A stretch of 8,864 bases of DNA from Nitrospirota bacterium (lineage in GTDB: Bacteria; Nitrospirota; Thermodesulfovibrionia; Thermodesulfovibrionales; UBA6898). The stretch is taken from contig JAJYLU010000050.1 of the NCBI GenBank assembly GCA_021787505.1, positions 1 through 8,864 of the forward strand, written 5' to 3'. Positions 1 to 6,568 of this stretch are shown here, piece after piece. The notes under the pieces are model-generated. The model made no database searches, was not told the origin of the DNA, and saw only the letters and a program-made list of their open reading frames with translations. The number at the start of each line of letters is the position of its first letter. Position 1 is the first letter of the stretch. Position numbers and translations under genes: made by a program.

Positions 1-1476
1 TGGGGCCAGAACCCCGCCTGCTCAGGTTCCAACGCCGGCAAGGTGAGAAAGGCGCTTTCCAAACTGAAATGGATGGTGAATGTAAACCTTTTCGACAATG
101 AGACCGGCTCGTTCTGGCGTGGCCCCGGGATGAACCCCAAGGACGTGCAGACCGAGGTCTTCATGCTCCCGGCCTGCTTCTCGGTCGAGAAGGAGGGGAG
201 CATCACGAATTCGGGAAGGCTGGCTCAGTGGCGGTTCAAGGCGATCGAGCCGATCGGACAGTCGAAGTCCGACTCCGACATCATGAACGAGCTCTTCTTC
301 AGGGTTAAGAGGCTATACCAGAAGCAGGGAGGAAAATTCCCGGAGCCGATCATCAATCTTACCTGGGACTACGGCGAGAAGGACGCCGAAGGCAAGGTGA
401 AAGAGGTGAACACCCACAAGATTGCGATGGAGATCAACGGCTATCACCTCGAAGACCTTTACGATAAGAAGGCAGTGCCTCCAAAGCTGATCGCGAAGAA
501 GGGAGATCTCTGCGCCTCATTTGTTAATCTGCAGGACGATGGGACTACCTCCTGCGGCAACTGGATCTATTCGCAGAGCTATACTCAGAAGGACGGCAAG
601 ATCATCAACATGATGGCACGAAGGGACAAGTCCGACCCCACCGGTATGGGGTTCTTCCCCGGCTGGGCCTGGGCGTGGCCGGTAAACAGGAAGATCATCT
701 ACAACCGCTGCTCGGTCGACCCCCAGGGCCGGCCGTGGGACCAGAAACGGCCTGTCATAAAATGGGACGCGACAAAGATAAATCCGGCAACCAATAAACC
801 GGGTGTCTGGGTTGGCGACGTGCCTGACGGGCCTGCTCCGCCTGAGGCGGCGGAAGGCGGTAAACTGCCGTTTATCATGAAGCCGGACGGCGTCGGGTCG
901 ATATTCGGGCCGGGGCTTGCCGACGGGCCTTTCCCCGAGCATTACGAGCCGCTCGAATGCCCGATACAGGAAAACCCGATGTCGAAGCAGTACAACAGCC
1001 CAACAATCAAGCTCTGGTACAGCAAGGAAGGCCAGAAGATCGCCCCCGAGGACATCTTCGCCTCGTGCGATGTAAGGTATCCCTTTGTCGCCACAACGTA
1101 CCGGGTCTCCGAACACTGGCAGACCGGCGTGTTGACAAGGCACGAGCCGTGGCAGCTCGAGATGGTGCCCCAGGTCTTTATCGAAATCAGCAAAGAGCTG
1201 GCTGCGGAGAAGGGCATCAAGAGCGGCGACAAGGTGATGGTCTCCTCGGCCCGCGGCAGCCTGTGGGCCAAGGCAGTTGTCACCGGCAGACTGAAACCCT
1301 TCAAGATCGCCGGCAACACGGTGCATCAGGTGGGGATGCCCTGGCATTTCGGATGGCAGTGGCCTGCGGACGGCAGCGGCGGAGAGAGCGCAAATCTGCT
1401 TACCCCGACTATCGGCGATTCGAACACCATGATTCCTGAGACGAAGGCCTTTATGGTCAACGTCGAAAAAATGTAG
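1..1476 (+). CDS. fdnG: Formate dehydrogenase catalytic (molybdopterin) subunit, C-terminal half, 5'-truncated by window edge
   Basis: The frame is open from base 1 (starting W-G-Q-N-P-A-C), so the gene begins upstream; the GTG at 43 is internal and not a start. The 491 visible residues match the C-terminal half of FdnG/FdoG-type formate dehydrogenases, about 1000 aa in E. coli, which oxidise formate to CO2 at a molybdopterin-guanine-dinucleotide centre. Family hallmarks seen are the GQNPACSGSNAGKVRKAL stretch (residues 2-19), NETGSFW (about 38-44), the E-x-x-G-S-I-T-N-S-G-R segment (about 63-73), and a C-terminal dinucleotide-binding domain from about residue 364 ending in AFMVNVEKM. The catalytic Sec or Cys, the N-terminal Fe-S cluster and any Tat signal lie upstream and cannot be judged. 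The stop (1474-1476) overlaps the ribosome binding site of the Fe-S subunit gene, so the two are co-transcribed. The family assignment is secure; the symbol is by similarity. Confidence 0.93.
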   Translation, partial: WGQNPACSGSNAGKVRKALSKLKWMVNVNLFDNETGSFWRGPGMNPKDVQTEVFMLPACFSVEKEGSITNSGRLAQWRFKAIEPIGQSKSDSDIMNELFFRVKRLYQKQGGKFPEPIINLTWDYGEKDAEGKVKEVNTHKIAMEINGYHLEDLYDKKAVPPKLIAKKGDLCASFVNLQDDGTTSCGNWIYSQSYTQKDGKIINMMARRDKSDPTGMGFFPGWAWAWPVNRKIIYNRCSVDPQGRPWDQKRPVIKWDATKINPATNKPGVWVGDVPDGPAPPEAAEGGKLPFIMKPDGVGSIFGPGLADGPFPEHYEPLECPIQENPMSKQYNSPTIKLWYSKEGQKIAPEDIFASCDVRYPFVATTYRVSEHWQTGVLTRHEPWQLEMVPQVFIEISKELAAEKGIKSGDKVMVSSARGSLWAKAVVTGRLKPFKIAGNTVHQVGMPWHFGWQWPADGSGGESANLLTPTIGDSNTMIPETKAFMVNVEKM

Positions 1477-1485
1477 GAGGTGAAC

Positions 1486-2271
1486 ATGGCTGATACCAAA
1501 CCAAAAGGTGTACTGGTCGATCTGACAAGATGCATAGGTTGCCGGGGTTGCCAGATTGCCTGCAAAGAGTGGAATGAACGTTCGGTCAAAAAGACCGTGA
1601 TGTACGGCAATTTTACTAATCCGCCCGAACTCAATTCGGAGTGTTATACGAATATCAGATACATAGAGCAGGATAATGGCGGTGTGCCTGTCTGGAGCTT
1701 TGTGAAAAACCAGTGTCTCCACTGCAAAAACCCTGCGTGCGCATCGGTCTGTCCGGTCGAGGCGCTGAAAAAGACGGAGGCGGGACCGGTCACATACAAC
1801 TTCGAGCGGTGCATCGGATGCCGCTACTGCATGCTGGCATGTCCCTTCTATATCCCGAAATACGAGTGGGAAAAGGCGGTGCCGTGGGTGAGGAAATGCA
1901 CCTTCTGCTCCGAGAGGGTGGCGAACGGTCTTGTGCCTGCCTGCATCAAGGTCTGTCCGACGCAGACGATGTACTATTCGGATTTCGACGGGGTGAGGGC
2001 GGAGGCGGAAAGGCGGATTTCGGAGAACCCCGGCAAGTATGTCAGCCACATCTACGGGAAGGAAGAGGCCGGCGGCACATCGTGGATCTACATTTCCGGC
2101 GTGCCGTTCGAGACGCTAGGATTCAATATGGCGATCCCTGCCCAGCCGTATCCTGACCTCACATGGGCGTATATCAAGAAGATCCCTGCCGTGATCGGCG
2201 TGGTCATTGCTGCCGGCGCGGTCAGTTGGGCCATCACCAGGCGCAACAAGAATATGGATAAGGAGGAATAG
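1486..2271 (+). CDS. fdnH: Formate dehydrogenase iron-sulfur (electron-transfer) subunit, membrane anchored
   Basis: This 261-residue ferredoxin-like protein carries electrons from the catalytic subunit to the membrane subunit. Four cysteine groups that should bind four [4Fe-4S] clusters are visible: C16/C19/C22/C26 (CIGCRGCQIAC), C77/C80/C85/C89, C109/C112/C115/C119 (CIGCRYCMLACP) and C138/C141/C153/C157. As is usual in this family, the cysteines pair across groups. A single hydrophobic helix at about residues 233-250, followed by RRNKN, is the C-terminal anchor seen in FdnH/FdoH. The start is ATG 1486, because AGGAGG at 1475-1480 lies five bases before it; a GTG at 1480 overlaps that site and is unlikely. 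It begins ten bases after the catalytic subunit stops and ends two bases before the next gene, consistent with one operon and one complex. Confidence 0.95.
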   Translation: MADTKPKGVLVDLTRCIGCRGCQIACKEWNERSVKKTVMYGNFTNPPELNSECYTNIRYIEQDNGGVPVWSFVKNQCLHCKNPACASVCPVEALKKTEAGPVTYNFERCIGCRYCMLACPFYIPKYEWEKAVPWVRKCTFCSERVANGLVPACIKVCPTQTMYYSDFDGVRAEAERRISENPGKYVSHIYGKEEAGGTSWIYISGVPFETLGFNMAIPAQPYPDLTWAYIKKIPAVIGVVIAAGAVSWAITRRNKNMDKEE

Positions 2272-2273
2272 GC

Positions 2274-3413
2274 ATGAAATCGGAAAATGAAATAAAGATG
2301 TGGACCCCGACGACAGCGTTCCTGGTCCTTATCATGATCTTCGGCTTAGTGATTATGGTTTACCGCCTCTTTAAAGGACTCGGCGCCGTGACCAACCTCA
2401 GCGACCGCTTCCCCTGGGGACTCTGGATAGGCGTTGATGTGCTCGGCGGGGTGGCAATGGCCGCCGGGGGCTTCCTGATCGCGGGGGCGGTGTATATCCT
2501 GAATATGAAGAAATACAGGCCTATTGTGAGGGCGGCGATCCTGAACGCCTTTTTCGGTTATCTCCTTGCCGCTACCGCTATAACTCTCGATATCGGCCTG
2601 CCATGGAACATCTGGCATCCTATCGTGATGTGGCAGATACATTCGGTGATGTGGGTCGTGGCTATCCATGTGGTCCTATATACCTCGACGCTCGCGACAG
2701 AATCGAGCCCGATGTTCTTCGAAAAATTCGGCATGGAGAAGGCGGCCGGCTTTATACACAAGATTATCGTACCGGTCGTGCTCTTCGGCGTGCTCCTTTC
2801 AACGCTGCACCAGTCGTCGCTGGGGGCTGTCTATCTGATAGCCGCCAGGAAATTGTCGCCGTTCTGGTACAACTCCCAGGTCCCGACGCTCTTTCTCATC
2901 TCGGCAGTAATGATGGGGCTTTCGATGGTCAGCTTTGAAACCATATTGAGCGAAAAGTATCTCGGGCATAAGGCCGATATCGGCATCCTTTCAGGCCTGG
3001 CCCGGGGGACCCTGATTACGGGGGTCATCTTATTTATCGCGAAAATCTGGTTTCTCTTCAGGGGGCCCGGCATCCCCGCGGCCTTTAACGGGACCATGGA
3101 GGCGAATATGTATCTTCTGGAGATGATCGTAGGTGTTGTCCTGCCGATCATATTGCTTTCGATGAAGAACGTAAGAGAAAACATGAAGAGCATCTTTTTC
3201 GTTGATATACTCGTGATTTCGGGTGTCCTCCTGAACAGGCTCAACGTCTCGATCTTCGGAGTATACAGGGACCAGGCTGCGACCGGGTTCAGCTACTTCC
3301 CGACCTGGATGGAATTTGTGGTGACCTTCGCCTTTATCGCTTTTGCGATAATCGGTTTCAAGGTTTCCGTGAAATACCTGAGGGTCTTTCCGAAGACGGA
3401 AGCGCAGCACTGA
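2274..3413 (+). CDS. NrfD/HybB-family polytopic membrane subunit of the formate dehydrogenase complex
   Basis: This 379-residue integral membrane protein belongs to the NrfD/PsrC/HybB family, whose members exchange electrons with the quinone pool without haem. About ten hydrophobic helices can be placed, at roughly residues 12-32, 48-75, 84-105, 118-140, 162-186, 204-225, 238-262, 279-297, 308-328 and 345-368, the HybB-like number. The RFPWGLWIGVDVLGG segment (45-59) and the ITLDIGLPWNIWHP region (about 103-116) resemble HybB. It starts two bases after the Fe-S subunit stop, with AGGAGG at 2261-2266, so it is translationally linked to it. By position it is the third subunit of the formate dehydrogenase. 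It replaces the four-helix cytochrome b subunit FdnI of E. coli FDH-N, so electron transfer to quinone probably proceeds without a b-type haem in this subunit. A strong terminator follows 13 bases after the stop. Confidence 0.9.
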   Translation: MKSENEIKMWTPTTAFLVLIMIFGLVIMVYRLFKGLGAVTNLSDRFPWGLWIGVDVLGGVAMAAGGFLIAGAVYILNMKKYRPIVRAAILNAFFGYLLAATAITLDIGLPWNIWHPIVMWQIHSVMWVVAIHVVLYTSTLATESSPMFFEKFGMEKAAGFIHKIIVPVVLFGVLLSTLHQSSLGAVYLIAARKLSPFWYNSQVPTLFLISAVMMGLSMVSFETILSEKYLGHKADIGILSGLARGTLITGVILFIAKIWFLFRGPGIPAAFNGTMEANMYLLEMIVGVVLPIILLSMKNVRENMKSIFFVDILVISGVLLNRLNVSIFGVYRDQAATGFSYFPTWMEFVVTFAFIAFAIIGFKVSVKYLRVFPKTEAQH

Positions 3414-3426
3414 GTAACATGTCTGT

Positions 3427-3462
3427 AAAAGCGGGACACCGGTCGGTGTCCCGCTTTTTTTT
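3427..3462 (+). terminator. Intrinsic terminator of the formate dehydrogenase operon
   Basis: A perfect 10-bp GC-rich stem (GCGGGACACC at 3431-3440 with GGTGTCCCGC at 3445-3454) closes a GGTC loop. It is preceded by AAAA and followed by eight T (3455-3462). The A and T runs can extend the stem, so weaker reverse termination is possible. It lies 13 bases after the membrane subunit stop and isolates this operon from ubiE. A second A6-GTGC-T6 inverted repeat at 3471-3486 has no GC stem and is probably not an independent terminator. Confidence 0.92.
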
Positions 3463-3510
3463 GCGCATTAAAAAAAGTGCTTTTTTCCAGGCGAGGCCCC
3501 AAAAAAATCA

Positions 3511-3539
3511 ATGACAAGCGGTGTATTTCCTGCGATAAT
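3511..3539 (+). promoter_or_regulatory. Predicted sigma70-type promoter for the ubiE-like gene
   Basis: ATGACA (3511-3516) and GATAAT (3534-3539) each match the -35 and -10 consensus at five of six positions and are separated by 17 bases. Transcription would begin near 3546, about 24 bases before the ATG at 3570. It sits between the upstream terminator and the gene, where a promoter is needed. This is prediction from sequence only. Confidence 0.55.
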
Positions 3540-3569
3540 TTCAGTGATGGATAAGATGGAGCCGGACCA

Positions 3570-4280
3570 ATGAAGACGTCACAGCGGGACAGAGACACCT
3601 TTATCAAGGAGATATTTGCATCGGTTGCAGAGGATATCGATTTCCTGAGCTCGTTCTTCAGTTTCGGACTCGATCAGGGATGGAGGAGAAGGCTCGTATC
3701 CCTTCTGAAGCTAAAAGGGGGGGAGCGGGTACTGGACGTATGTACCGGCACCGGGAAGTTGGCCTTTTTACTTTCACGGAAAGTCGGGGAAAAAGGGTCG
3801 GTCCTGGGAGTGGACTTCAGCAGGGAAATGCTTGCCGAAGCCGCCAGAAAGCTTAATGGCAGGCCGTCCAATATCGGTTTCGAATTTTCTGACGCAAAAG
3901 ACCTGGACTTCCCCGAGAATTCTTTTGATGCGGTGACGGTTTCCTTCGGCATGAGGAACATTCCCGACACCGCCGCCGCGTTGCATGAAGCACACAAGGT
4001 CCTTAAGCCCGGAGGAAGGTTTTGCTGTCTTGAGCTCACACCTCCGACAAACCGCTGGATCAAGCCGGCCTATACGGAATACTGCTTCAAGGTCATGCCT
4101 TTCATTGCGATGAAGATACTGAAGACCGCTGTGCCGTATAATTATCTCCCGAGATCTATTGAGGCATTTCCGTCGTCCGACGAATTTGCGCGGACTTTGG
4201 AGTCCTGCGGATTCAGAGATGTGAGCGTCCATTCAATGACCTTCGGCATTGCAACGATCTTTGTGGCCCGAAAAGGGTGA
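3570..4280 (+). CDS. ubiE: UbiE/MenG-like class I SAM-dependent methyltransferase (quinone biosynthesis)
   Basis: This 236-residue protein has the length and motif order of UbiE/MenG/COQ5, which methylate the quinone ring in the last steps of menaquinone or ubiquinone synthesis using S-adenosylmethionine. Visible are the N-terminal S-F-G-x-x-x-x-W element (31-38), SAM motif I VLDVCTGTG (54-62), the acidic VDFS (81-84), the family signature RNIPD (129-133), VLKPGG (144-149), and the PYNYLPRSIEAFP region (189-201). The usual YDxMN segment is altered to DIDFLSS, and LELTPP replaces the common LEFSxP, so the protein is somewhat divergent. Start ATG 3570 is the only well-placed start; the weak purine-rich AAGATGGAG precedes it. 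With a formate dehydrogenase next door, demethylmenaquinone methylation is the likeliest role. A different quinone-like substrate cannot be excluded. Confidence 0.85.
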   Translation: MKTSQRDRDTFIKEIFASVAEDIDFLSSFFSFGLDQGWRRRLVSLLKLKGGERVLDVCTGTGKLAFLLSRKVGEKGSVLGVDFSREMLAEAARKLNGRPSNIGFEFSDAKDLDFPENSFDAVTVSFGMRNIPDTAAALHEAHKVLKPGGRFCCLELTPPTNRWIKPAYTEYCFKVMPFIAMKILKTAVPYNYLPRSIEAFPSSDEFARTLESCGFRDVSVHSMTFGIATIFVARKG

Positions 4281-4371
4281 GCAGGGATTCCTTAAGACCC
4301 TGAAATTCGAAATCTCGTTTATCCAGTCGTAGGCATCGGCAGCAAATGCCGGACGCGGCCACTTCTCCAGG

Positions 4372-4390
4372 AAGCCCGCCGGGCTTATTT
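4372..4390 (+). terminator. Weak candidate terminator between the convergent ubiE and radical SAM genes
   Basis: A six-base stem AAGCCC (4372-4377) and GGGCTT (4381-4386) closes a three-base loop and is followed by ATTT. It lies 92 bases after the ubiE stop and overlaps the stop codon of the reverse-strand radical SAM gene. The short stem and poor T run make it only a possible ubiE terminator. No terminator for the reverse-strand operon is evident in 4281-4384, which contains no other convincing feature. Confidence 0.25.
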
Positions 4391-5272
4391 CACCATACGG
4401 TAAATCATAAAGAGGGCCAGTGGGTCGAGATGCCTGATCGCGGCCCGATAAAGCGGGATGCTCGCGCAGCCGCAGCGACTGCAGTCGGCGTCGCTTCCGT
4501 AGGTGCACGGCTTCAGGGTCCCGTCCGCATTGTAGCAATTGCATACCTTGTTGACAGGGCATTTTTCGTTGCTGTTCCACTCTGAGAATTCCCCGTCTTT
4601 CCTGAACTGGTTCGCCATTGTTGTGGTCAGGCCCAGGATCCGCCAATATTTCTTCCTCAGCCTCAGAAGTTCGTCCAGGATCGGGTCGCGTTCGTCCACC
4701 GGAATGAAGAGACTGCCGTCGTCGCCGGTTCTGTGGGGCGTGTAGAAACTGAATCCCACCCCTTTTATGGGCAACCCTGCCAGCTCGTCGAGGAATTCTT
4801 CAAGGTTATGCCGGTTCTGGCGGGTGATCGTCGTATGGACAACCGGTTTGCGCGGGGCCTTCCTGAGGTTTCCTACTGCGCAGTCGTGGGCGCCGTACCC
4901 CCTTATGGAGTCATGGACGGCCTTTGTCCCGTCCAGGGAGAGTATCCACTCTGCGTTGATTTGCGTGAAGCCCTGTGTCCCGTTGGTGAAGATGAGCGGG
5001 TGGTCGAAGATCTTCGAAGCCGCCTCGCACATCTTCGGACGAAGCATCGGCTCGCCGCCGTAGATAATTGCAGCCGTCATACCCTTGGCCCGGAGGCTTT
5101 TCATAAAGGCTACCATTGCGTCGTCGCCCAGTTCTTCCGGTCGTTCCTCTTTCCACCAATAGCAGTGGGAGCATTTCAGGTTGCAGCTGTTCGTGATGTC
5201 GATGGCAGCCGTTGTCTTCCTGCGCGTAAATGCCCAGGTATAGAGGAGCCGGGACTTCTTGAATTTCGTCAT
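4385..5272 (-). CDS. Radical SAM protein with cysteine-rich SPASM-like C-terminal tail, substrate unknown
   Basis: This 295-residue radical SAM enzyme has the CxxxCxxC motif at C30/C34/C37 (C-N-L-K-C-S-H-C), which binds the [4Fe-4S] cluster that cleaves S-adenosylmethionine, and the SAM-contacting GGEP at 72-75. The core continues through FTNGT and SLDGT. The last 60 residues hold seven cysteines (C238, C244, C246, C256, C264, C267, C269), with G251-x4-C256 and C264-x2-C267-x-C269 resembling a compact SPASM domain that would carry auxiliary Fe-S clusters. SPASM enzymes often modify peptides, proteins or cofactors; the substrate here is not recognisable. I place the start at ATG 5272: the preceding gene's TGA (5274-5276) ends one base before it, giving a coupled TGA-G-ATG. 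The longer frame from 5401 would overlap that gene by 128 bases and has a non-conserved-looking N-terminus. Confidence 0.88.
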   Translation of the reverse strand: MTKFKKSRLLYTWAFTRRKTTAAIDITNSCNLKCSHCYWWKEERPEELGDDAMVAFMKSLRAKGMTAAIIYGGEPMLRPKMCEAASKIFDHPLIFTNGTQGFTQINAEWILSLDGTKAVHDSIRGYGAHDCAVGNLRKAPRKPVVHTTITRQNRHNLEEFLDELAGLPIKGVGFSFYTPHRTGDDGSLFIPVDERDPILDELLRLRKKYWRILGLTTTMANQFRKDGEFSEWNSNEKCPVNKVCNCYNADGTLKPCTYGSDADCSRCGCASIPLYRAAIRHLDPLALFMIYRMVK

Positions 5273-5273
5273 C

Positions 5274-5954
5274 TCATCCCGCCGGCCTAGATACGCAGAA
5301 GCCGCCATGTGAGCACGCCCCGTCCGCGAATGCCCTGCGGGCATATTCGACGGCAATTTCTCCGGCGGTACTTTCCATGGTGACAAAGAGTTTCTCTGCA
5401 AAAAGGTCCTTCAGCTTCGCGGCTGGACCGTGAAAGGTGATGGAATTGCTCAGGATCTTTGTCTCGAGATTGTAAAGGTGAAGGATTTCGCGGAGAGTCT
5501 GCGTATACCGTTCTTCCGAAGAGGTGAGTTTCACCACCTCGGCAAAAGGCAGCCCGTCGTGCCAGTTACCCAGCAGATCGAAGACCATGTCGACGAAAGC
5601 GAGAATTCTTTTTTTTCGTATCTCCGCAAAATCGGCATAGCGTACCCGCATCGAGAAAAAATCGCTGGAAAATCTCTTTATGAACTCGTGATCGACCTTT
5701 TTAGTCATTTCGAAAAGTCCGTCTACATCTGCGGCACCCCTGTCTTTTCCTTCTTCGAAAGCAGCCGCGGCATGCTCGATGATCAACCTGTCCTTGTCAA
5801 TTTCCTTGAGTACGTTGGCATCGAGAAAATGGCGAAAGACGGAAATAAAAAGTTTCAGAGGAAGGTAATTGCCAAGGCGCGCTACGCAGAGTCTGCTGAA
5901 ATCCAGCATCATCTCTTTGTCCGCGTCGCACAGCATGTCGACCCTCTTTACCAT
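5274..5954 (-). CDS. Hypothetical protein, mostly helical and soluble, ending in a Cx5C tail
   Basis: I do not recognise this 226-residue protein. It has no clear signal peptide or membrane helix and is rich in charged, probably helical segments, such as KEIDKDRLIIEHAAAAFEEG near residues 50-69 and a middle part with many K/R/E/D. Two of its four cysteines lie in an unusual glycine-rich tail, C214-SHGGF-C220, six residues from the end. The stop is one base before the radical SAM start, so translation of the two is very likely coupled and the proteins may work together. The start is either ATG 5954 or ATG 5936; the latter has the better ribosome site (AGAGGG five bases before it) and would give 220 residues. 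It lies 33 bases downstream of the beta-helix gene. Its function is unknown. Confidence 0.75.
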   Translation of the reverse strand: MVKRVDMLCDADKEMMLDFSRLCVARLGNYLPLKLFISVFRHFLDANVLKEIDKDRLIIEHAAAAFEEGKDRGAADVDGLFEMTKKVDHEFIKRFSSDFFSMRVRYADFAEIRKKRILAFVDMVFDLLGNWHDGLPFAEVVKLTSSEERYTQTLREILHLYNLETKILSNSITFHGPAAKLKDLFAEKLFVTMESTAGEIAVEYARRAFADGACSHGGFCVSRPAG

Positions 5955-5987
5955 TTGCCGCCCGCCATGCCTATGCCCAGGTGGGGT

Positions 5988-6425
5988 CTATTTCCCTACT
6001 AATGCATCCCCGGTTATTTTGCTTTTTCCGGAAACCTTCGTTGTCAAATTGACCGTAGCACTGCCGGATACCTCCGCAAAATCACAAACCTCCGCGTAGT
6101 CCGATATCTTTGCGTTTCCAAAGACCGAGGCAAAACCGTATACCTTCGCATTACCGCATATCTTCGCCTTGCCGAAGACTTTTGCATTGGCGAAGACCTG
6201 AGCATTGTCGCACACTTCGGCGTTGTCAAAGACCCATGCATTCCCAAAAACAAAGGCCTCATCAGAAACCCTTGCATTGCCGCAGATCTTTGCGAAAGGA
6301 CCTATGTATGCGGTTTCCGCAACGAAGGCCGTCTCGGCAACCAGACCGCTGCCGTTTGGATGATGATGATATTTCACGCCGTCAATGTCCACTGCAGGAC
6401 CCGTAAACAAGACCTTCACTCCCAT
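5988..6425 (-). CDS. Left-handed beta-helix hexapeptide-repeat protein, no enzyme domain
   Basis: This 145-residue protein is almost entirely hexapeptide repeats. After a short N-terminal part (about 1-29, including HHHPNGSG) come irregular repeats, then 16 uninterrupted six-residue units at 49-144 of the form [G/D]-x-A-x-[V/I]-x, such as GNARVS, GNAWVF and DNAEVC. The V-x-[GD]-x-A-x spacing fits a left-handed parallel beta-helix with three units per turn. Such folds occur in acyltransferases, but no catalytic histidine loop or other domain is seen, so a structural, scaffolding or binding role is more likely; similar GNAxV-repeat proteins are common in phages and bacteria and are poorly understood. 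The start is ATG 6425, because AAGGAGG (6431-6437) lies five bases upstream; a TTG at 6440 overlaps that region and is rejected. It is the first gene of the reverse-strand operon. Confidence 0.85.
   Translation of the reverse strand: MGVKVLFTGPAVDIDGVKYHHHPNGSGLVAETAFVAETAYIGPFAKICGNARVSDEAFVFGNAWVFDNAEVCDNAQVFANAKVFGKAKICGNAKVYGFASVFGNAKISDYAEVCDFAEVSGSATVNLTTKVSGKSKITGDALVGK
5994..6281 (-). repeat. Sixteen degenerate 18-bp tandem repeats encoding the hexapeptides
   Basis: The region encoding residues 49-144 is built of sixteen 18-base units in register with the hexapeptides. At DNA level the units are diverged but share a recurring TTGCATTxxC-like core on the forward strand (for example near 6181-6191 and 6271-6281). 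The last three units (LTTKVS, GKSKIT, GDALVG) are the most diverged, as expected at the end of a repeat array. No insertion or deletion breaks the six-residue phase. Confidence 0.8.
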
Positions 6426-6467
6426 AGCTTCCTCCTTCAAAAAATGTTAATGGCCTCGTCTATTTTC

Positions 6468-6496
6468 ATCATATTACCGAATGGTCGTCCCGTCAA
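6468..6496 (-). promoter_or_regulatory. Predicted sigma70-type promoter of the reverse-strand three-gene operon
   Basis: Read on the reverse strand, TTGACG (6496-6491) and TATGAT (6473-6468) each match consensus at five of six positions, with a 17-base spacer. Transcription would start near 6461, about 36 bases before the ATG at 6425, leaving room for the AAGGAGG ribosome site. No terminator or promoter is evident between the three genes, so this probably drives all of them. Confidence 0.65.
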
Positions 6497-6556
6497 CTAC
6501 CGAGCGAGGGACACGGCCGGGCGCAATTGCATTTCGCGGTGAATTCCGTTACATTC

Positions 6557-6562
6557 TATAGT
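6557..6562 (+). promoter_or_regulatory. Possible -10 element (TATAGT) immediately before the ubiB-like start
   Basis: TATAGT matches TATAAT at five of six positions and ends six bases before ATG 6569, so transcription would start at or very near the start codon. No good -35 lies 17 bases upstream; TTGCAT at 6527 would pair better with the weaker TACATT at 6550-6555. No ribosome binding site precedes the ATG. These are weak signals. Confidence 0.3.
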
Positions 6563-6568
6563 GAACGT

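Noticed and set aside
517..2049. Long reverse-strand open frame of 510 codons opposite the formate dehydrogenase genes
   Set aside because: It lies antisense across the end of one strong gene and most of the next, its translation is rich in R, H and P with no recognisable motif, and it has no ribosome site. It is a shadow of GC-biased codon use.
3471..3486. A6-GTGC-T6 inverted repeat as a second terminator
   Set aside because: The stem is only A-U pairs with no GC core, so it is unlikely to act alone. The strong hairpin at 3431-3454 explains termination.
5273..5401. N-terminal extension of the radical SAM protein from ATG 5401
   Set aside because: It would overlap the upstream gene by 128 bases. 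ATG 5272 sits one base after that gene's stop and gives a usual distance to the CxxxCxxC motif.
5994..6281. Tandem 18-bp units as a CRISPR array or regulatory repeats
   Set aside because: The units are contiguous with no spacers, stay in coding phase and translate into regular hexapeptides, so they reflect protein structure.
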